Part shown: in pieces, positions 36,795 through 48,623 of the stretch
Position numbering within the stretch: position 1 is the stretch's first letter
Layout of the letters: every line of letters begins with the position of its first letter
Source of the DNA: Rhodamnia argentea
Lineage: Eukaryota; Streptophyta; Magnoliopsida; Myrtales; Myrtaceae
NCBI RefSeq assembly: GCF_020921035.1
Contig: NC_063160.1
Coordinates: forward strand, 640,501 to 704,500
Direction: 5' to 3'
Length of the DNA stretch: 64,000 nt
Translations under genes and position numbers: made by a program
Notes under the pieces: model-generated
What the model saw: the letters and a program-made list of their open reading frames with translations, nothing else
Database searches by the model: none
Told to the model about the DNA's origin: nothing

Positions 36795-39641
36795 TCAATC
36801 ATGACAGTTTTGCAAAGAAGCCCCACCTATACCATGTGAAGCGAATGAGAAATAGTCCAACGTATCGCAATGATATGAGCAACGTATATCTTTCATGAGG
36901 TTCCGATTAACATATTTGAGATGTATACCTGTAAGTACTGGAGGATCGGGGTCTCTTGTACTATGCAGTACAGCTGTCCCCGATAACACGGTGATGAACC
37001 CACAAAGCTCTGATGCTATGCTGCTCGCACTTTGACCAGAATAATCCTTCACATTTCATGCATCTAAATTAGAAATCATTTCCTATCTCTTCCCTTTACC
37101 AATTAAAGAATCCAAGGAATGAAAAAAATCACTGAGTCATCGTATTTCTATACCTTAAACATTATTGCACTGGCTAAGATTGTAAAAGCTGTGAACATGG
37201 CGTAATAAATTGGAGAAACGACAGTTGTGTTGAAAGTATCCAATGCCTGCAGTGATGCCAAGGAATTAGGTGAGATTTTGGAGTACAATGACAATCAAAT
37301 TTTTTAAACACAATTGTCTATTTGGTAAAAAAGAGTTCCTTAATTACCCTGGAAACTTGCTGATTTCAGCAACACAGTCTAGACAATCTTCTGTCGGTTC
37401 TTACAATTTTCATTTCTTGGGTATTTTATTAAGGACATTTAGCAGGGTTAATAAAAAGAAAAAGAAAGAGAAAATGAAACCTCAACAACAATTTTAAGCA
37501 CAAACGTTTAGTTAATTACACAGGTAAGACAGAGACTATTTCTTGTCCTATATCAGGATAGTGTGTGCACACACAGTCATATACATTCAAGAAGAAAACC
37601 GGGCTACAGATGCAAGGCATGGAAAGGGAAATGTAAGCAGGCAAGAACATTGGGAAAAGGCTACAAACAACCAATGACAACAAACATCAGATAGGATTGA
37701 TAAAGAAGAATATCAGAGCAATGTGTAATATTACTCGAAATCCCTACTTGAGGACTTAGTTATAGAGTTTGACCCAAAAAAAAAAAAAACCCCTTAGTTA
37801 TAGAGAAGCAACTGAATTTGCATTGGAGATTAGGTAGAGGTCCTAATTAATGGAAACAACTCTAACACAATTTGTGCCACCTATGTATACGTATTCCAGC
37901 AAATGTAAACACAATCAGAAATTGGCCAAACAGAGTTTTAACCTGAAATGCTCTACAGGTACAAGCATGCAAACATGAAAACTACATCAGAAAAACCATT
38001 ATGGAGAGCTGAGAGTGCATAACGATCGACATAGAAAGCTATAACCACTGTTAGATAGGTAAACAGGATTAAAGAGCTCAAGAACACTATGATTAGTCTT
38101 CTCCAACCCCAACAGAGAGGAAAACTAAATGTATTCAAACTAGAATTGTTGCTAAACCACAGAAAAGCTTCAAGATAAGAAGAACAGAGCAGCCTTCTGA
38201 CACTTCTGGACCAATAAACTTTATCGAAGTTATAACCATACCAAAAGTTCATACCATGTTTAGATAGTTCAACTGAGTGATAATACAAGTCACCGCAACC
38301 ATCGCAAAAATCCACGTCTGAAAGTACACAGCCTGATTTGAGCCCTCTAAAGTGAGTTCGATTGCAATGCCGATCGCTTTTATACTCATAACCTGAAAGA
38401 TACCAGGTCTGGATCACTTTAGGAGTTTGTGAAAGTGTTGGGAACTGAAAGATCTAATATGCATCGATCAAGAATAACTTAGCCCTCAATTAATACTCAG
38501 AAAATTGAGCTAAAGAGGCAACTTCGTTACCGTTAATGATCCAATAGTAGAGCAAATTCCTACATAAACCAAGATGTTTGTCTGACCATAGCGAGGAGCG
38601 CAATATAGAATCAGTACCAATGCTACTGCAACTACTGACGCTGTATACAAAAGGAAAGCTGAAAGCATCAACAAAATCAACTTAATCAGTAAAAGGAAAC
38701 GGGATGGGAAATAGAAGGTTGTTAGCATCTAGCACTAGAATGAATTTAGCAATCTTCTAGTGACAAACCTGGTTGAGTTGCTAACTCCCATATTTCTTCC
38801 ACAGAAGTGACAGACATTTCTTCAGGTGCGTGAAGCACAATTATTGTAGAACCCACAATACAAAGAAGACAACCCAACATCCCCATTCTCTGTAGCTTCT
38901 CATTCAACAAGAAATGCGCTAAAACAGCACTGACCACATTATTCAGATATAAACCAAACTTGGTCAGGAAAGTCGACGCGTTACAAACCAATAAAATTGC
39001 ATGGACAAGCGCCAAACAGTAGAACCGCACAAGAACTCAAAATGTACCTAACAATGATACTCAAAGCGCCTAGTGGAGTCACGAGCACAGCAGGGGCATA
39101 TATGTATGCTACAAAATTTGCTATTTCTCCCACAACCACTGCCAGATATCAAAATAACAGTTAAGCAGACACATAACTTCGTCATAGTAATAGAAAAATT
39201 TAAAGGACATCATTCATAAAGAGATTCCCATTTTCTTCCATCAGACAATTTAGGAAGGGCGAATCAAATTGATTCCAGAATCAAGGTAAAAGCATAAAGA
39301 AAAACTGTCCCTCCAAGAACAAAAAGACTTGCAATGTAGCAGAAGCAGAGTAATTAGTGGCTTACTAGTGATCATGCCAATCCACCACAGTGGCTCCAAC
39401 AAGTAACCGTAGCCTCCAACACCTTCAATCAATTTGCAGGTACATTACGTCACCCAATCAGCCACAACATGAAAATTCACCACCATGAAACAGACAAATA
39501 TCAGAAAAGAGAAGGCATACTCGCACTAGGCCCATTGACGCCGGCTCTGCGAAGACCCTTCTTCTTGATGATAAAGCTGGAGCCAATGAAGGCACTGGAC
39601 ACCAGTGCCAGTATGAACCCTATCAAATTGCTCGAGTACAT
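36795..39641 (-). CDS. NIPA-type magnesium transporter (DUF803), last exon atypical
   Basis: Eight exons were read with GT-AG borders and matched phases: 39,641-39,521, 39,422-39,366, 39,138-39,048, 38,929-38,769, 38,658-38,531, 38,392-38,255, 37,246-37,154 and 37,046-36,929. The product begins [20 protein letters not shown], with [11 protein letters not shown] next, the hallmark of plant NIPA proteins. Several hydrophobic helices follow ([47 protein letters not shown]). NIPA proteins are DMT-superfamily membrane proteins implicated in Mg2+ transport in endomembranes. After exon 8 ([12 protein letters not shown]) the family normally ends in a short exon starting DLYTPLSP. None is visible. Reading through gives a stop at 36,795 and about 346 residues with an unrelated 44-residue tail. 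Either the true last exon lies further left or the tail was replaced. Confidence 0.85.
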
Positions 39642-40172
39642 GTAATCTATTCACACGCAATTGGATCTGCACATACATGTGTGTCTCTTCCTCTTGCTCT
39701 TGACTTCAGTCCCCGAGTAGAATGATCATGGTGCTCAGGGGAAGCTCAGAGAAATCTGATGTGGGTACCACTCAACAGTGTGGAATAAGCTAGACTTTGC
39801 TCTCAGAAGGAAACGCAGCAAAGGGTAAAGAATGAACACCACAGCACAAGCTTCCAGTTCTCTTCTGGGTTTCTTTTGATTCTGAAAGAGATTGACAAAA
39901 GAAGCAATCTTTTCACGATCCTTTCAGGCGGGGTAGCCTTCTTCTTCGTGGAGTTGATGTTTGTTCAGATGAAAGGTGAAAGGGGAGAGGGCAAAAGAGA
40001 GGTGGGTCGTTACAGGACTCACCTGCCAGTCCACTTCGGAGGCGTGGTCCTTTTTTCCCTGGCAAGCAAAACCGAAAACGAAAAAGACAAGCTCAGGTCT
40101 CTCCGCTGTCTCCGTCTTCCTGTCCGAATTTTTTCATTGCCCGTAAAAAGTCTCTAAAATAAGATATATACG

Positions 40173-40222
<50 letters not shown>

Positions 40223-40320
40223 ACCAAAATTACCAATCACATATCAATCTTACACAAAATAAGAAGTTACTACGTGCACTTGGACCCAAAAAAAAAAAAA
40301 AGTTTACTAAGTGCACCAAT
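39642..40320. promoter_or_regulatory. NIPA 5' UTR and promoter region with (AT)n
   Basis: The upstream sequence is free of coding signals. A long (AT)n tract occupies 40,178-40,219. The 93-codon plus-strand frame here is probably a shadow. Confidence 0.4.
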
Positions 40321-40323
40321 TAC

Positions 40324-41032
40324 TAAGGGTCTATTTGGCAATAATTTTGATCCGAAAAAGTAATTCTGATTATAATCATATTTTCCGATTCTGTTCCATA
40401 GATAATTTTTAGAGAATCGAATGCTTTTGATGATCTGTACAAAATTTCTATTTTCGGAACAGAAATGCTTTTTGTAACTATGCAAAATTTATGTTTCCGG
40501 GAACAATCGGGTAGCGAGAATTCTTTTCTTAAAATTTTTCATCTTTCTTTTTAAATTTTAAATTTTTTTAAAATTTTCAACTTTTTAAAGTTTTTATAAT
40601 TTTTTTAATCTCACCCCCATTTTTATGTATTTTTTTATTTTTATTTTTTAAAATATTTTAATTTTCAATCACCCCTCTTTAAAAAATTTTAACTTTTTTT
40701 GTTAAATTTTAACAATTATTTTTAAATTTAATTTTAAAAAGAATGTATTTAAAAACTTTAGTTGTTAGTAAATTTTCAATTTTGATTTTAATTTTTTTTA
40801 AAGTTCAGAAGTCCACGTTTACTTAATCTTATCAAAAGAACTGGGAGTTTGTAGATTCTTTTTTTTTTCTTTCCAAAATTAAATTTTTTTTATTTTTTGT
40901 TTTTGTTCTAAAACTATTTCTGAGAACAGAATGAGAATCATAATTATTTACATTACCAAATATTCTTCTCGATTCTTTTTGTTTCGGAGAACAAAATCAA
41001 AGAATCAGAATCGTTGTCAAACATACCTAAGC
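40324..41032. mobile_element. hAT-like MITE, about 0.7 kb
   Basis: The left end, gggtctatttggcaataat, is inverted relative to the right end (complement reads ggtatgtttgacaacgatt). Both arms carry attctgat and gttcc/gttct blocks. The interior is very AT-rich with no coding capacity. The ends fit the hAT MITE group; the 8 bp target duplication is uncertain. Confidence 0.65.
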
Positions 41033-41284
41033 GTATGGAAAGTCATTTCGATGTATACAAAAATTACCAACAAGATATGAATGTCACAAGTAAATAAAAA
41101 GTTACTAACAATATTACACATTTTACTCTTCTGTATAAACACTTAAAGAAAATTTTGAATTAAATTAAAATCACTAATCATATAGGGATATTACTAGTAA
41201 AAGAAAAGCCACTAACCAACCTCTTTCGATTTGCTACTTTCCTATATTAAAACGCTACAAAGCACATTCGATTTGCTGGTTTTG

Positions 41285-41680
41285 CCCAAAAATAGGATTG
41301 CGCACTTTGTTAAAGGCTGAGCTTTGGGGTATCCTTTCGGGCCTCAAACTGGCAATTTCTCTAGGCATTCCTAGAGTTATTGTGGAGGCGAACTTGTAAG
41401 CAGCAATTGCCCGCACCGTTTCGAAAACCAATTACCACTCATTGTTTTGGCAACATCCTCTTCTTTTGAATTCGGAATTTGTTGAAGTACTTCTAGCAAG
41501 TAAAAATTCTTCATACTTTTGGGGAAAGAAATTTATGTGCGAATTCGTTAGTGAATTAGATCATTCGGCCTTGCGGCGCTAGATAGGCCACAAATAAGTT
41601 TAATTCCCCTAGTGATAGGACATCAATCTAGTTTGATCTTTGTTAGGCAAGTGTTAATGTAATACTTGGGTTTTGCCCCT
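41285..41680 (+). mobile_element. LINE RNase H-like remnant
   Basis: A frame reads LLKAELWGILSGLKLAISLG, then IPRVIVEANL and a stop. This is the acidic-helix part of the RNase H domain (RVT_3) found at the C terminus of plant LINEs. It is interrupted and has no reverse transcriptase beside it. Confidence 0.6.
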
Positions 41681-42091
41681 TCTCTCACAAAAAGAAAAAA
41701 GCAATTATCCGAAATTAGTTAGTATTATATAAACAAATTAAGTAAATTGAAATATATGACAAGTAACATTTCATAACCATCGTCGTTTTTTCGGTTAGAG
41801 TATAAATTTCTCTTGTTAGGTATTAGTATATTTTAGCAAGTAGTAGCTTTCCATCTTAGAGATAATTTATAGTTAATTACTAGTAAAATTTCCGAGTCTT
41901 GAGTAATTTCTCAAATACTGAAAATAAAAAGAGAAATCCTTGGGATAAGTTTCTTTGTAAGTGAATGTCCCGCATATGAATTTTTGCAATGATGGAATTT
42001 GCCCTCTCCACTTTTAATATTAATATAAGGCAAAATAAAACAAGAAAAATCATCAAAGATCAAACGTGATTTTCTTCTCAAATTTTCTTTT
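41681..42091. other. AT-rich intergenic sequence
   Basis: Nothing recognised. Confidence 0.3.
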
Positions 42092-42351
42092 GGGATAAAT
42101 GCACTGAAAGTCTTAAAACTTATCACAAAAGTGCAATCGGAGTAACTATCAAAATGTGCAATCAAGTCCTCAAACTTGTCACGATAGCCTAATCGGTCCT
42201 CAAACTTTTAAAAAGTGCAATCAACATAATGACTTAATTTCGCCAATTTGACAAGTTTTATGATTTAATTACACATTTTGAAAGCTTTAAAACTGAATTG
42301 CACTTTCGCGACAAGTTTTAGGAGTACCAACGCATTTATCAATTTTCTTTT
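42081..42351. mobile_element. Complete 249 bp MITE with 11 bp target duplication
   Basis: The element is 42,092-42,340. Its ends are inverted over about 44 bp (gataaatgcactgaaagtct against the complement of the right end, which finishes gcatttatc). The 11 bp direct repeats aattttctttt (42,081-42,091 and 42,341-42,351) flank it. Repeat length and long TIRs suggest a Mutator-like family. The arms share the gtcctcaaacttgtcac-type motif. Confidence 0.9.
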
Positions 42352-42659
42352 CCTATTTTACTTTTGTAAAACAAGAGATGACCAAGTCCTAAAAACAAAA
42401 CGACCGGTTATCCTAGCTTGTCTGAGAAGACAGTGAAATCCAAGTGTAAGTTTTGCAGAATTCCGGCGGAGGTTCTTCAAAAACTCATATTCTCCGCCTT
42501 CGCGCTCGTCCTTTCTACGTACGTGCTCCATCCAACAGCTCGAAAATCTGCTTAGGAGAGTCCTGCCTTAAAGAAACAGCGGCCTCAAGTTCACTTTATT
42601 GCAATTATCAGCTATGAACATTATTGCAATACGGATAAGATATGGTACTGCAGGGCCAT

Positions 42660-42900
42660 TTCTATCCCTTCACAGAGAGCCCATAACTCTGCCATTGGAA
42701 TAATTGTGATTCCCCCGTATGTATCCGGAGAAACCAACCATCGAATTCCGGATTAGTCGCGTAGCAAACCGCCACCTCTCTCCAGTCCTCGATTCCCTCC
42801 CAACCGATCCATCCGTGTTGAGCCTAGACCAACCTTCCTTGAGCGGCTTCCAGCATACGTTTGAATCAGCAATTCCGATTACCACCTGCATCCACATACT
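42660..42900 (-). mobile_element. RNase H-like (RVT_3) relic, segment X
   Basis: Minus frame with WKPLKEGWSRLNTDGSVGRE, the first strand and first catalytic Asp of the RVT_3 RNase H domain, followed by VGFSGYIRGNHNYSNGRV. No other domain is attached. A matching fragment is at 49,040-49,260. The source is a LINE or a host RNase H-like gene. Confidence 0.55.
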
Positions 42901-43087
42901 TGGACACGGTTATGTTATCCTCCTCTTGAGTCAAGGGACCATGATTTGGATCCCTGCAAAGTGATGAACTGACAGAAAGATGCTGATGATGCTTGAGAAT
43001 ACGTACTGCAAGAGTTTTTACATTGATCACAGTTTTCCAGTTTTTTAACTTTTTGATCTTCTACTTACATGCATATTCCGAGGATCA

Positions 43088-43350
43088 ATGGCAGTGGCCG
43101 CGAAAAGCCTTTTCAAACTTTGTCTAGGACGTTGCGTGGGTGTATTGAGTAAGCACGTTAAATTGTTTAAATCATGGTGCGAATTCAATAACTCCGTGCC
43201 CGTGTTCGACTCGAACAAAGTACTTGATAAGCTTGAGCTTGATTTGAAGCTTAGGTCCGAATACCGAATAAGATATAAGATTGACCAGCCGATCTATGTC
43301 TCTCAGGTGCATGCTTGCCGAGAGAACGAGATCGCGAGGGACAAAGAGAG
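43088..43350 (+). other. Conserved short frame upstream of SABATH pseudogene X
   Basis: The frame includes PVFDSNKVLDKLELDLKLRS and is matched at 49,801-49,960 in segment Y. I recognise no family. It may be a relic of an upstream exon or element, or 5' flank. Confidence 0.35.
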
Positions 43351-43356
43351 AGAGAG

Positions 43357-45735
43357 ATGACAACTATGGACGGACCCTCTAAAGGATACCCGATGAATGG
43401 TGGAGAAGGGCTTCACAGCTACTCCAGAAACTCCGCTGGCCAGGTGGGTTAGGCAGCGCCAGGTTGACATGTGATTTCAGTTATTTTCCGTGTCTGACTG
43501 ATTTGAGAAACCAACCCAAGAATTTTGAGAATACCTCAAACCAGGATGTTTTTGAATGTGTGTTGCGAAAGTTCGTGTTCTTTTTCTTTTTGGTCACATG
43601 CTTCGTAAATGTGTGGCATCGTGCGGCATCACTTTAGTATCTTCTTTCATTTAGAATTCCAGCCAAAGGCCGTAAAAATGACATATACCAACTTCAATGC
43701 ATTGTTTTGCCGCAGAGAATGTTCACAGACAGTGCCCGCAAACTCATCGAGGAAGCAGTAGCCGAACATCTCGACACAGAAGCATTCTCTTCCTCCAGAG
43801 CTTTTCTTGTCAAGGCCGATCTCGGTTAGTCGGTCAGGCCTGACATATCCTAGGCTGTGGGCAACGTCCTTCAAGCAGCGGAGCAGAAGTGCCAATCCCT
43901 AGGACTCAACTCTCAAATCCTGGAATTCCAAGTATTCTTCAACGACCATGAGGAGAACGACTTCACCACCCTCTTCAGATAACTCCCACCAGACCAGCAG
44001 ATACCATACAGTCGACGTGCTGGGTTCATTCTACGGCCGCTTATTCCCGAAAAGCTGTCTCCACTTTGTTCGGTCTTCCTTCACTCTTCATTGGCTTTCT
44101 GGAGTTCCAAAAGAAGTTCCGGACAAGAGCTATTTTAGCCCCATGCAAACTAATGAGTCATTGAAACATATGCAGCGCCGTTCGACAAGGACATGGGGGT
44201 TTTCCTCTGTGCTAGAGCACAAGAAGTCGTTCCCGGAGGACTAATGGCACTTATCATTGTCACCGGTCCAGACGGAGCTCCTCATTCTCAAGTTTTCGCC
44301 AAAAGGTCCGCGGATTTGTTGTATTCTTGCGTTGTGGAATTGGTGGTCAAGAAGGTAAAAAGAAAATTATGTTAGCCCAGTCCGGCTTGCAGTTCTCTTC
44401 AATACTGCAAAGTACTTGTTCATATTCCAATATTCCCCTCGAATATTTCTGTCAAATAAGAAAACCTTCGCAGTTAGAATACCAGGAATTAGACTTCAGC
44501 GAAACGAATAAGCCTTGACAGTATCCGTTGCGTGTAACAAGCGATCGAACGATAAAATAGACAAAATAAGAAAATAAATTAGACACCGGATGTACGTGGT
44601 TCGGTCGTAGAGACCTACGTCCACGGGGAGAGCGGCAACGAATTTCACTCTAGAACGAGCGATACACGGAGATTACAGACTACATTCCAGTCACTCAAAC
44701 ACTTTCGGTGTTTTCCAAGCCCCAATTACATCCAAGAACACATATAGTATTTAGCCTCCAATTCCTAACGAAATAATTTCTCAATCGAATTACACAAATC
44801 TAACCTCAAAATTTAATCGGCTTCGACACTTGAATTCTTGATGTAATTCCACGAACAAAACAAAATCCCAATGTCAAGCACTCGCTTAGAAACCGGCGCT
44901 TCAAGAAGTCTCCTTCGTTTTCTCTGGACGTGCAAGCACCCAGCACCTATGGACTTAACCACGGCACTCTGAGAAAAAAAACCCGTGCTTCAAGACCTTC
45001 TGCTTCTATCTTTAAGAAACGCAAAACCCACAATATATATTATTAAACCCACCACCAGAAGGAGTCCAAGATGGGTCAATGAAAAGGTTCCTGTTTGACC
45101 GGTCCAAGAAGAAAAGCTTATCTTAAACTTTTCCTCTTTTGTTGTTATCTTGATAGCCTTTAGTTGTTGACCTTATCTTTTTTTTCTTTCTCAGGATCAA
45201 ACTCCTACTCCAAGATACAGTAGATATCTTTAGACTTCAAACAAACTTCATCCAATCTTCCCAAAAGATATCAAACGCATGCATATTGTGTTTTGCTCGA
45301 TTTCAATTGTCCATAAAATATTCGATTCGGAATATTCACAATTTTACTTCGGACTCAAACTCGAGACATATTTTAATAGTATCCTTCTTCAATTTTCTGC
45401 TGTAGGGAACTACAAGTGAAGAGAGACCAAGAAATGTAGGAAGCAGTAGAAAGGAAAGGGCGCTTCAGCATCAAGAAGACGGCGGAGCTAGTTGAAGAAT
45501 CAGCAGAAGGCCATCCTCTAACGACGAAAATGAGAGCTTCTCACTGGAGAGACAGCTCTGGCAGGACTCTTGAAGGAACAAATTCAAATTGGGGAGGAGA
45601 TGTTAGATGAGCACTTCGACTCGTTTGCCTGGAGGCGCGAAGAGTCGCCTACCTTAGAGTCCGTGAGAGGAAGAAGCACCAGGTTTGTTCTGCGGAGCTT
45701 CGGCGCGAGCTACTTCAACAGGGAGATTCAATAAA
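43357..45735 (+). pseudogene. SABATH carboxyl methyltransferase pseudogene X
   Basis: Exon 1 (43,357-43,443) encodes MTTMDGPSKGYPMNGGEGL and ends HSYSRNSAGQ, the substrate-binding start of SABATH enzymes (salicylate or loganate-type SAM-dependent methyltransferases). Exon 2 begins near 43,716 with RMFTDSARKLIEEAVAEHL. In the SAM motif, DLGCS is broken by TAG at 43,827. A second TAG lies at 43,851 and a TAA at 43,980. Frame shifts occur before [20 protein letters not shown], and the exon ends with VVKK and a donor near 44,355. The third exon region (about 45,400-45,700) is shifted and has a TAG just after the AAGAAATG sequence. A solo LTR sits between exons 2 and 3. No function is left. Confidence 0.9.
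44521..45384. mobile_element. Solo LTR-like insertion (copia type) in SABATH pseudogene X
   Basis: The 852 bp block 44,527-45,378 is absent from segment Y. It is flanked by GTATCC on both sides (44,521-44,526 and 45,379-45,384). It contains gtacgtggttcggtcgtaga and cctacgtccacgggg, typical of plant copia LTRs. No internal coding region is seen, so it is a solo LTR. It is younger than the X/Y duplication. Confidence 0.8.
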
Positions 45736-45939
45736 TACTGAATAAGAGCAGCAGTATAATCAATGATGACGATCCAATTTCAGAACACTCTGTCTGCAGT
45801 TTCTCCGAAATGGAACTTAAGGCTTAACTTTGCAGCAACTTCACCGAGTACTAACTCGTGGTTATGTATGTACAATCAATATTTTTAGATGGTCTTCGTC
45901 TCTCTTATTATGACTCCATGATTCAATCCACATAAGACA

Positions 45940-46588
45940 GACAAGAAAATGTACAGCTATCAACTCTTTTGGTACATGGTGGCAAATCGGCTTCTATGGT
46001 CGGTTTTCTATGTCCGTCGAATTCAAGGGGTTCGCTCTTTTCGGTGAAAAATCTCAGTTGCAGCTATGGTTGCGTCGGAGAACTTTTTTCGCGGAGAGAA
46101 AAACTCATAAGATTGCATTTTCCGTTGTCTCACGTATATTATCAAAAGAAATCCCCAATTCCAAAGAACATGTACTTCTCAACTTGAATAATCTTTTCTA
46201 CAATTTTTGTGCTTTTCTTTTTTAAGTGAAAATCCAATTGAATTATCTAACGTAAAGTCGAGCAAATTTAGGAACAAGCTTGTACTCGCGCCCAACAATC
46301 CATATTCAACTTCCTAATAATCAACCGTGAAGTAATTCATATTGAACTTGATTCAAATCACCGCAATTCGTTAGACGAGCACGCAAGTGAAGAGAGGCGA
46401 AGGAAGAGAGAGGCGACAGATCTAAGAGTTTTTATGTTTAAAAATGGGTAAATGTGGAATTATGAATAGTAAGGGAGGGTAAGATTATAAAAGACTTGTG
46501 CAAAATCAGAAGATTTCCTTGCCGTGCCCGAAAAACTGATTTAGAGTGGCAATAGGGGAGCGTACGTCTCATAACCTTTGTGTCAAGT
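45940..46588 (+). repeat. F-box upstream module, copy 1 (ahead of the intact gene)
   Basis: The module starts near gacagacaagaaaatg and ends at the F-box 5' UTR. It recurs at 52,545-53,200, 54,930-55,330 (partial), 57,420-58,095 and 59,700-60,110 (partial). Short frames in it (for example around 45,969-46,187) are kept in several copies but shift and look non-coding. Confidence 0.8.
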
Positions 46589-46650
46589 CACGTGACAAAA
46601 TCGTGCAACGTCACGTGGTTGTCACGTGACAAGCAGAGAGGTTTAAAAAG
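46589..46650 (+). promoter_or_regulatory. Triple G-box cluster and TATA-like motif of F-box gene
   Basis: CACGTG occurs at 46,589-46,594, 46,612-46,617 and 46,623-46,628, followed by TTTAAAAA at 46,642-46,649, about 95 bp before the ATG. G-boxes bind bZIP and bHLH factors (ABA, light, stress). The arrangement fits a core promoter. Confidence 0.7.
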
Positions 46651-46740
46651 GGATTTTCGACGGCCGGTAGGGTACTGCGGCAAATTCCTTCCAGCTTTCT
46701 ACTTCCAGTTCATGTTCGCTCTTCTTCTCGAACCCTTACC

Positions 46741-47919
46741 ATGAGTTCCTCCGACGAACCGAAGCTCCCTCAAGACGTCATCGTCGAGATCCTGAAGCGG
46801 TTGCCGGTGGAGTCTCTCCTCCGATTCAGGTGCGTTTCCCGATCATGGCGTTCCGCCATCGACGACCCTCGTTTCGTGGCCCTCCACTTGAACCACTCCG
46901 CTCTCGACGCCTCCAATTGGTATCTCCTGTGTGTGAATTTGTGGGATCCTGTCCAGAGGCTGTGCTCTCTGTTTTCCAACGAGTCTCTTACCCTGCCTCC
47001 CAAATCACAAATCGAAATTCCGTTTGTTACTCTTCCCTACTGTTACGGTGGTGTTGATGGTTCGTGTAATGGTTTGATCTGCATCACAGAAATTTTCAGA
47101 CATGGCTGTCCTGAGATTAAGACGATGTATTTGTGGAATTTATTCACGAGAAAGCACAAGGAGGTTCCTCGATCCGGTCTGGAGCATCGATCTCTTTCCG
47201 TTTCCGTGGGGTTTGGCTTCGACGCTAGGTCAAATGACTATAAGATTGTGAGGATTTTCTATGTTTTAAAATATAATGGTGGATTTCTACCCAAGAAAAA
47301 GAAAAAAAGGACAACGCCTCAACCTCAAGTCGAGATTTATTCACTCAGTACAGATTCCTGGAGAAGTTTGGAGTGTGAGGTTCCTACGCTCCGCCGTGGC
47401 GATCGAGCGGTCTTCTTGAATGGGAATCTGCACTGGTTTGCTTACAAGTTCGATGATCTGGGGAATGAGGTTGGATACGGATCCATAGTCTTGTTCGATG
47501 TTGCAGGTGAGGTGTTTGATGAAATGGCTCCGCCGGAGGAGATGTCTCACGAAGATGGTCTCGATAATTTAATAATGTCTGTGGCAGTACTAAATGACTT
47601 GCTGGCTGTGATCATTAGTGTCAGCGGCACAGTTGACGATCCTGAACCACATTTCGTTTGTTCTGTTCGGGTTTGGGTTATGAGGGAATACGGTGTGCCT
47701 GAGACTTGGACCAAGCTGTATTCTTCCGAGACTTCGGGAGAAGAGGCTTTGGGAGAAGTATTACAAATTGATGGCTTCACGAGGAATGGCAAGCTTGTGA
47801 TGGAAATAGATGATAAAGAACGAGTTTTTTGGAATCCAATCACGGGCCAATACGCAAATATTCCAATATCGAAGCAATGCGATTTGGTCACCGTAGTAGA
47901 GAGCCTTGTGTCGCTTTAG
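46741..47919 (+). CDS. F-box protein with F-box-associated (FBA) domain
   Basis: Single-exon frame of 392 residues. The F-box is at about residues 8-50 (KLPQDVIVEILKRLPVESLL, then RFRCVSRSWRSAID), which docks to SKP1 in an SCF ubiquitin ligase. The rest fits the plant F-box-associated interaction domain: GSCNGLIC, a YLWNLFTRKHKEVP segment, VGFGFDARSNDYKIVRI, then VEIYSLSTDSWRSLE and the GNLHWFAY motif. The C terminus has DDKERVFWNPITGQY. A lysine run (KKKKKR, near residue 186-191) interrupts the domain. The target is unknown; members of this family act in defence, flowering and self-incompatibility. It is the only intact F-box in the window, though its upstream region is present five times. 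Confidence 0.95.
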   Translation: MSSSDEPKLPQDVIVEILKRLPVESLLRFRCVSRSWRSAIDDPRFVALHLNHSALDASNWYLLCVNLWDPVQRLCSLFSNESLTLPPKSQIEIPFVTLPYCYGGVDGSCNGLICITEIFRHGCPEIKTMYLWNLFTRKHKEVPRSGLEHRSLSVSVGFGFDARSNDYKIVRIFYVLKYNGGFLPKKKKKRTTPQPQVEIYSLSTDSWRSLECEVPTLRRGDRAVFLNGNLHWFAYKFDDLGNEVGYGSIVLFDVAGEVFDEMAPPEEMSHEDGLDNLIMSVAVLNDLLAVIISVSGTVDDPEPHFVCSVRVWVMREYGVPETWTKLYSSETSGEEALGEVLQIDGFTRNGKLVMEIDDKERVFWNPITGQYANIPISKQCDLVTVVESLVSL

Positions 47920-48035
47920 AGATCACTTGGTTGCTATCACATTTACTGATAGGACAGATTGGTTCTGCTCACGGAAAAGTGGAAAGAGACATCTGAATTT
48001 AGAAGAAGTCGTCTTATACATATCCGCTCTGACAA

Positions 48036-48249
48036 CATGACAGGCAGAAGAAGTGAGGTGGCTCTCATCTCCATTTCGTACTTCTTGCAAGCTTTAGAAT
48101 GCATATCTAGTTATACATTTTGAGTTTTTCTTTAGATTAGGCACATGACAGGCAGAAGAAATAAGCTGGCTCTCATCTATATTTCGTACTTCTTGCAAGC
48201 TTTAGAATGCATATCCATTTTTACATTGGGTTTTTCTTTAGATAAGGCG
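48036..48249. repeat. Two-copy 107 bp tandem repeat downstream of F-box gene
   Basis: Units 48,036-48,143 and 48,144-48,249 both start acatgacaggcagaagaa and end in ttctttagat-aaggc. They probably lie in the 3' UTR or flank. Confidence 0.9.
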
Positions 48250-48623
48250 AAGTGTGTGTTCTCAGAAGTACTCTGCATTTTAGTAGCCCAAATCAAAACC
48301 GATCAAAACCCCGAGAAGGAAACCTAATTTGATTTTGCTGAGAGCACCCCACTCCCGAATCACATATGCATAGGCATGGTCATGAGCTCTCCGTTTCCTA
48401 GTAAGTGATGGAGGGTGGAGCGCCTTGCTCCTCGGCTCCCTACTGCTTCGGTCGCTGGCTGTAATAGCTTGCTCTTCTCGGGTGGCTCGCACTGGGGGTG
48501 GTGCGGCTGAGTAATTACTTGAATAACTTAATGACTGGGGCAGTAAAAATAAAATCAAGAAAAAGGAAACTCGCAATGGATTATTCTGCCTTCATCTCTG
48601 TTGTTTTGACTGCCGTCCCAGTG

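Larger units (their letters stand above)
42577..46640 (+). repeat. Duplicated segment X (relic, SABATH pseudogene, F-box module)
   Basis: Aligns with 48,935-53,190 in the same orientation. Order in both: RNase H-like relic, unknown conserved stretch, SABATH pseudogene, F-box upstream module. Segment X carries a solo LTR (44,527-45,378) that segment Y lacks. Segment Y has about 0.7 kb (51,843-52,545) that X lacks. Confidence 0.8.

Noticed and set aside
37953-38417. 154-codon minus frame inside the NIPA gene
   Set aside because: Off-frame reading across exon 6 and intron; the true frame gives [17 protein letters not shown].
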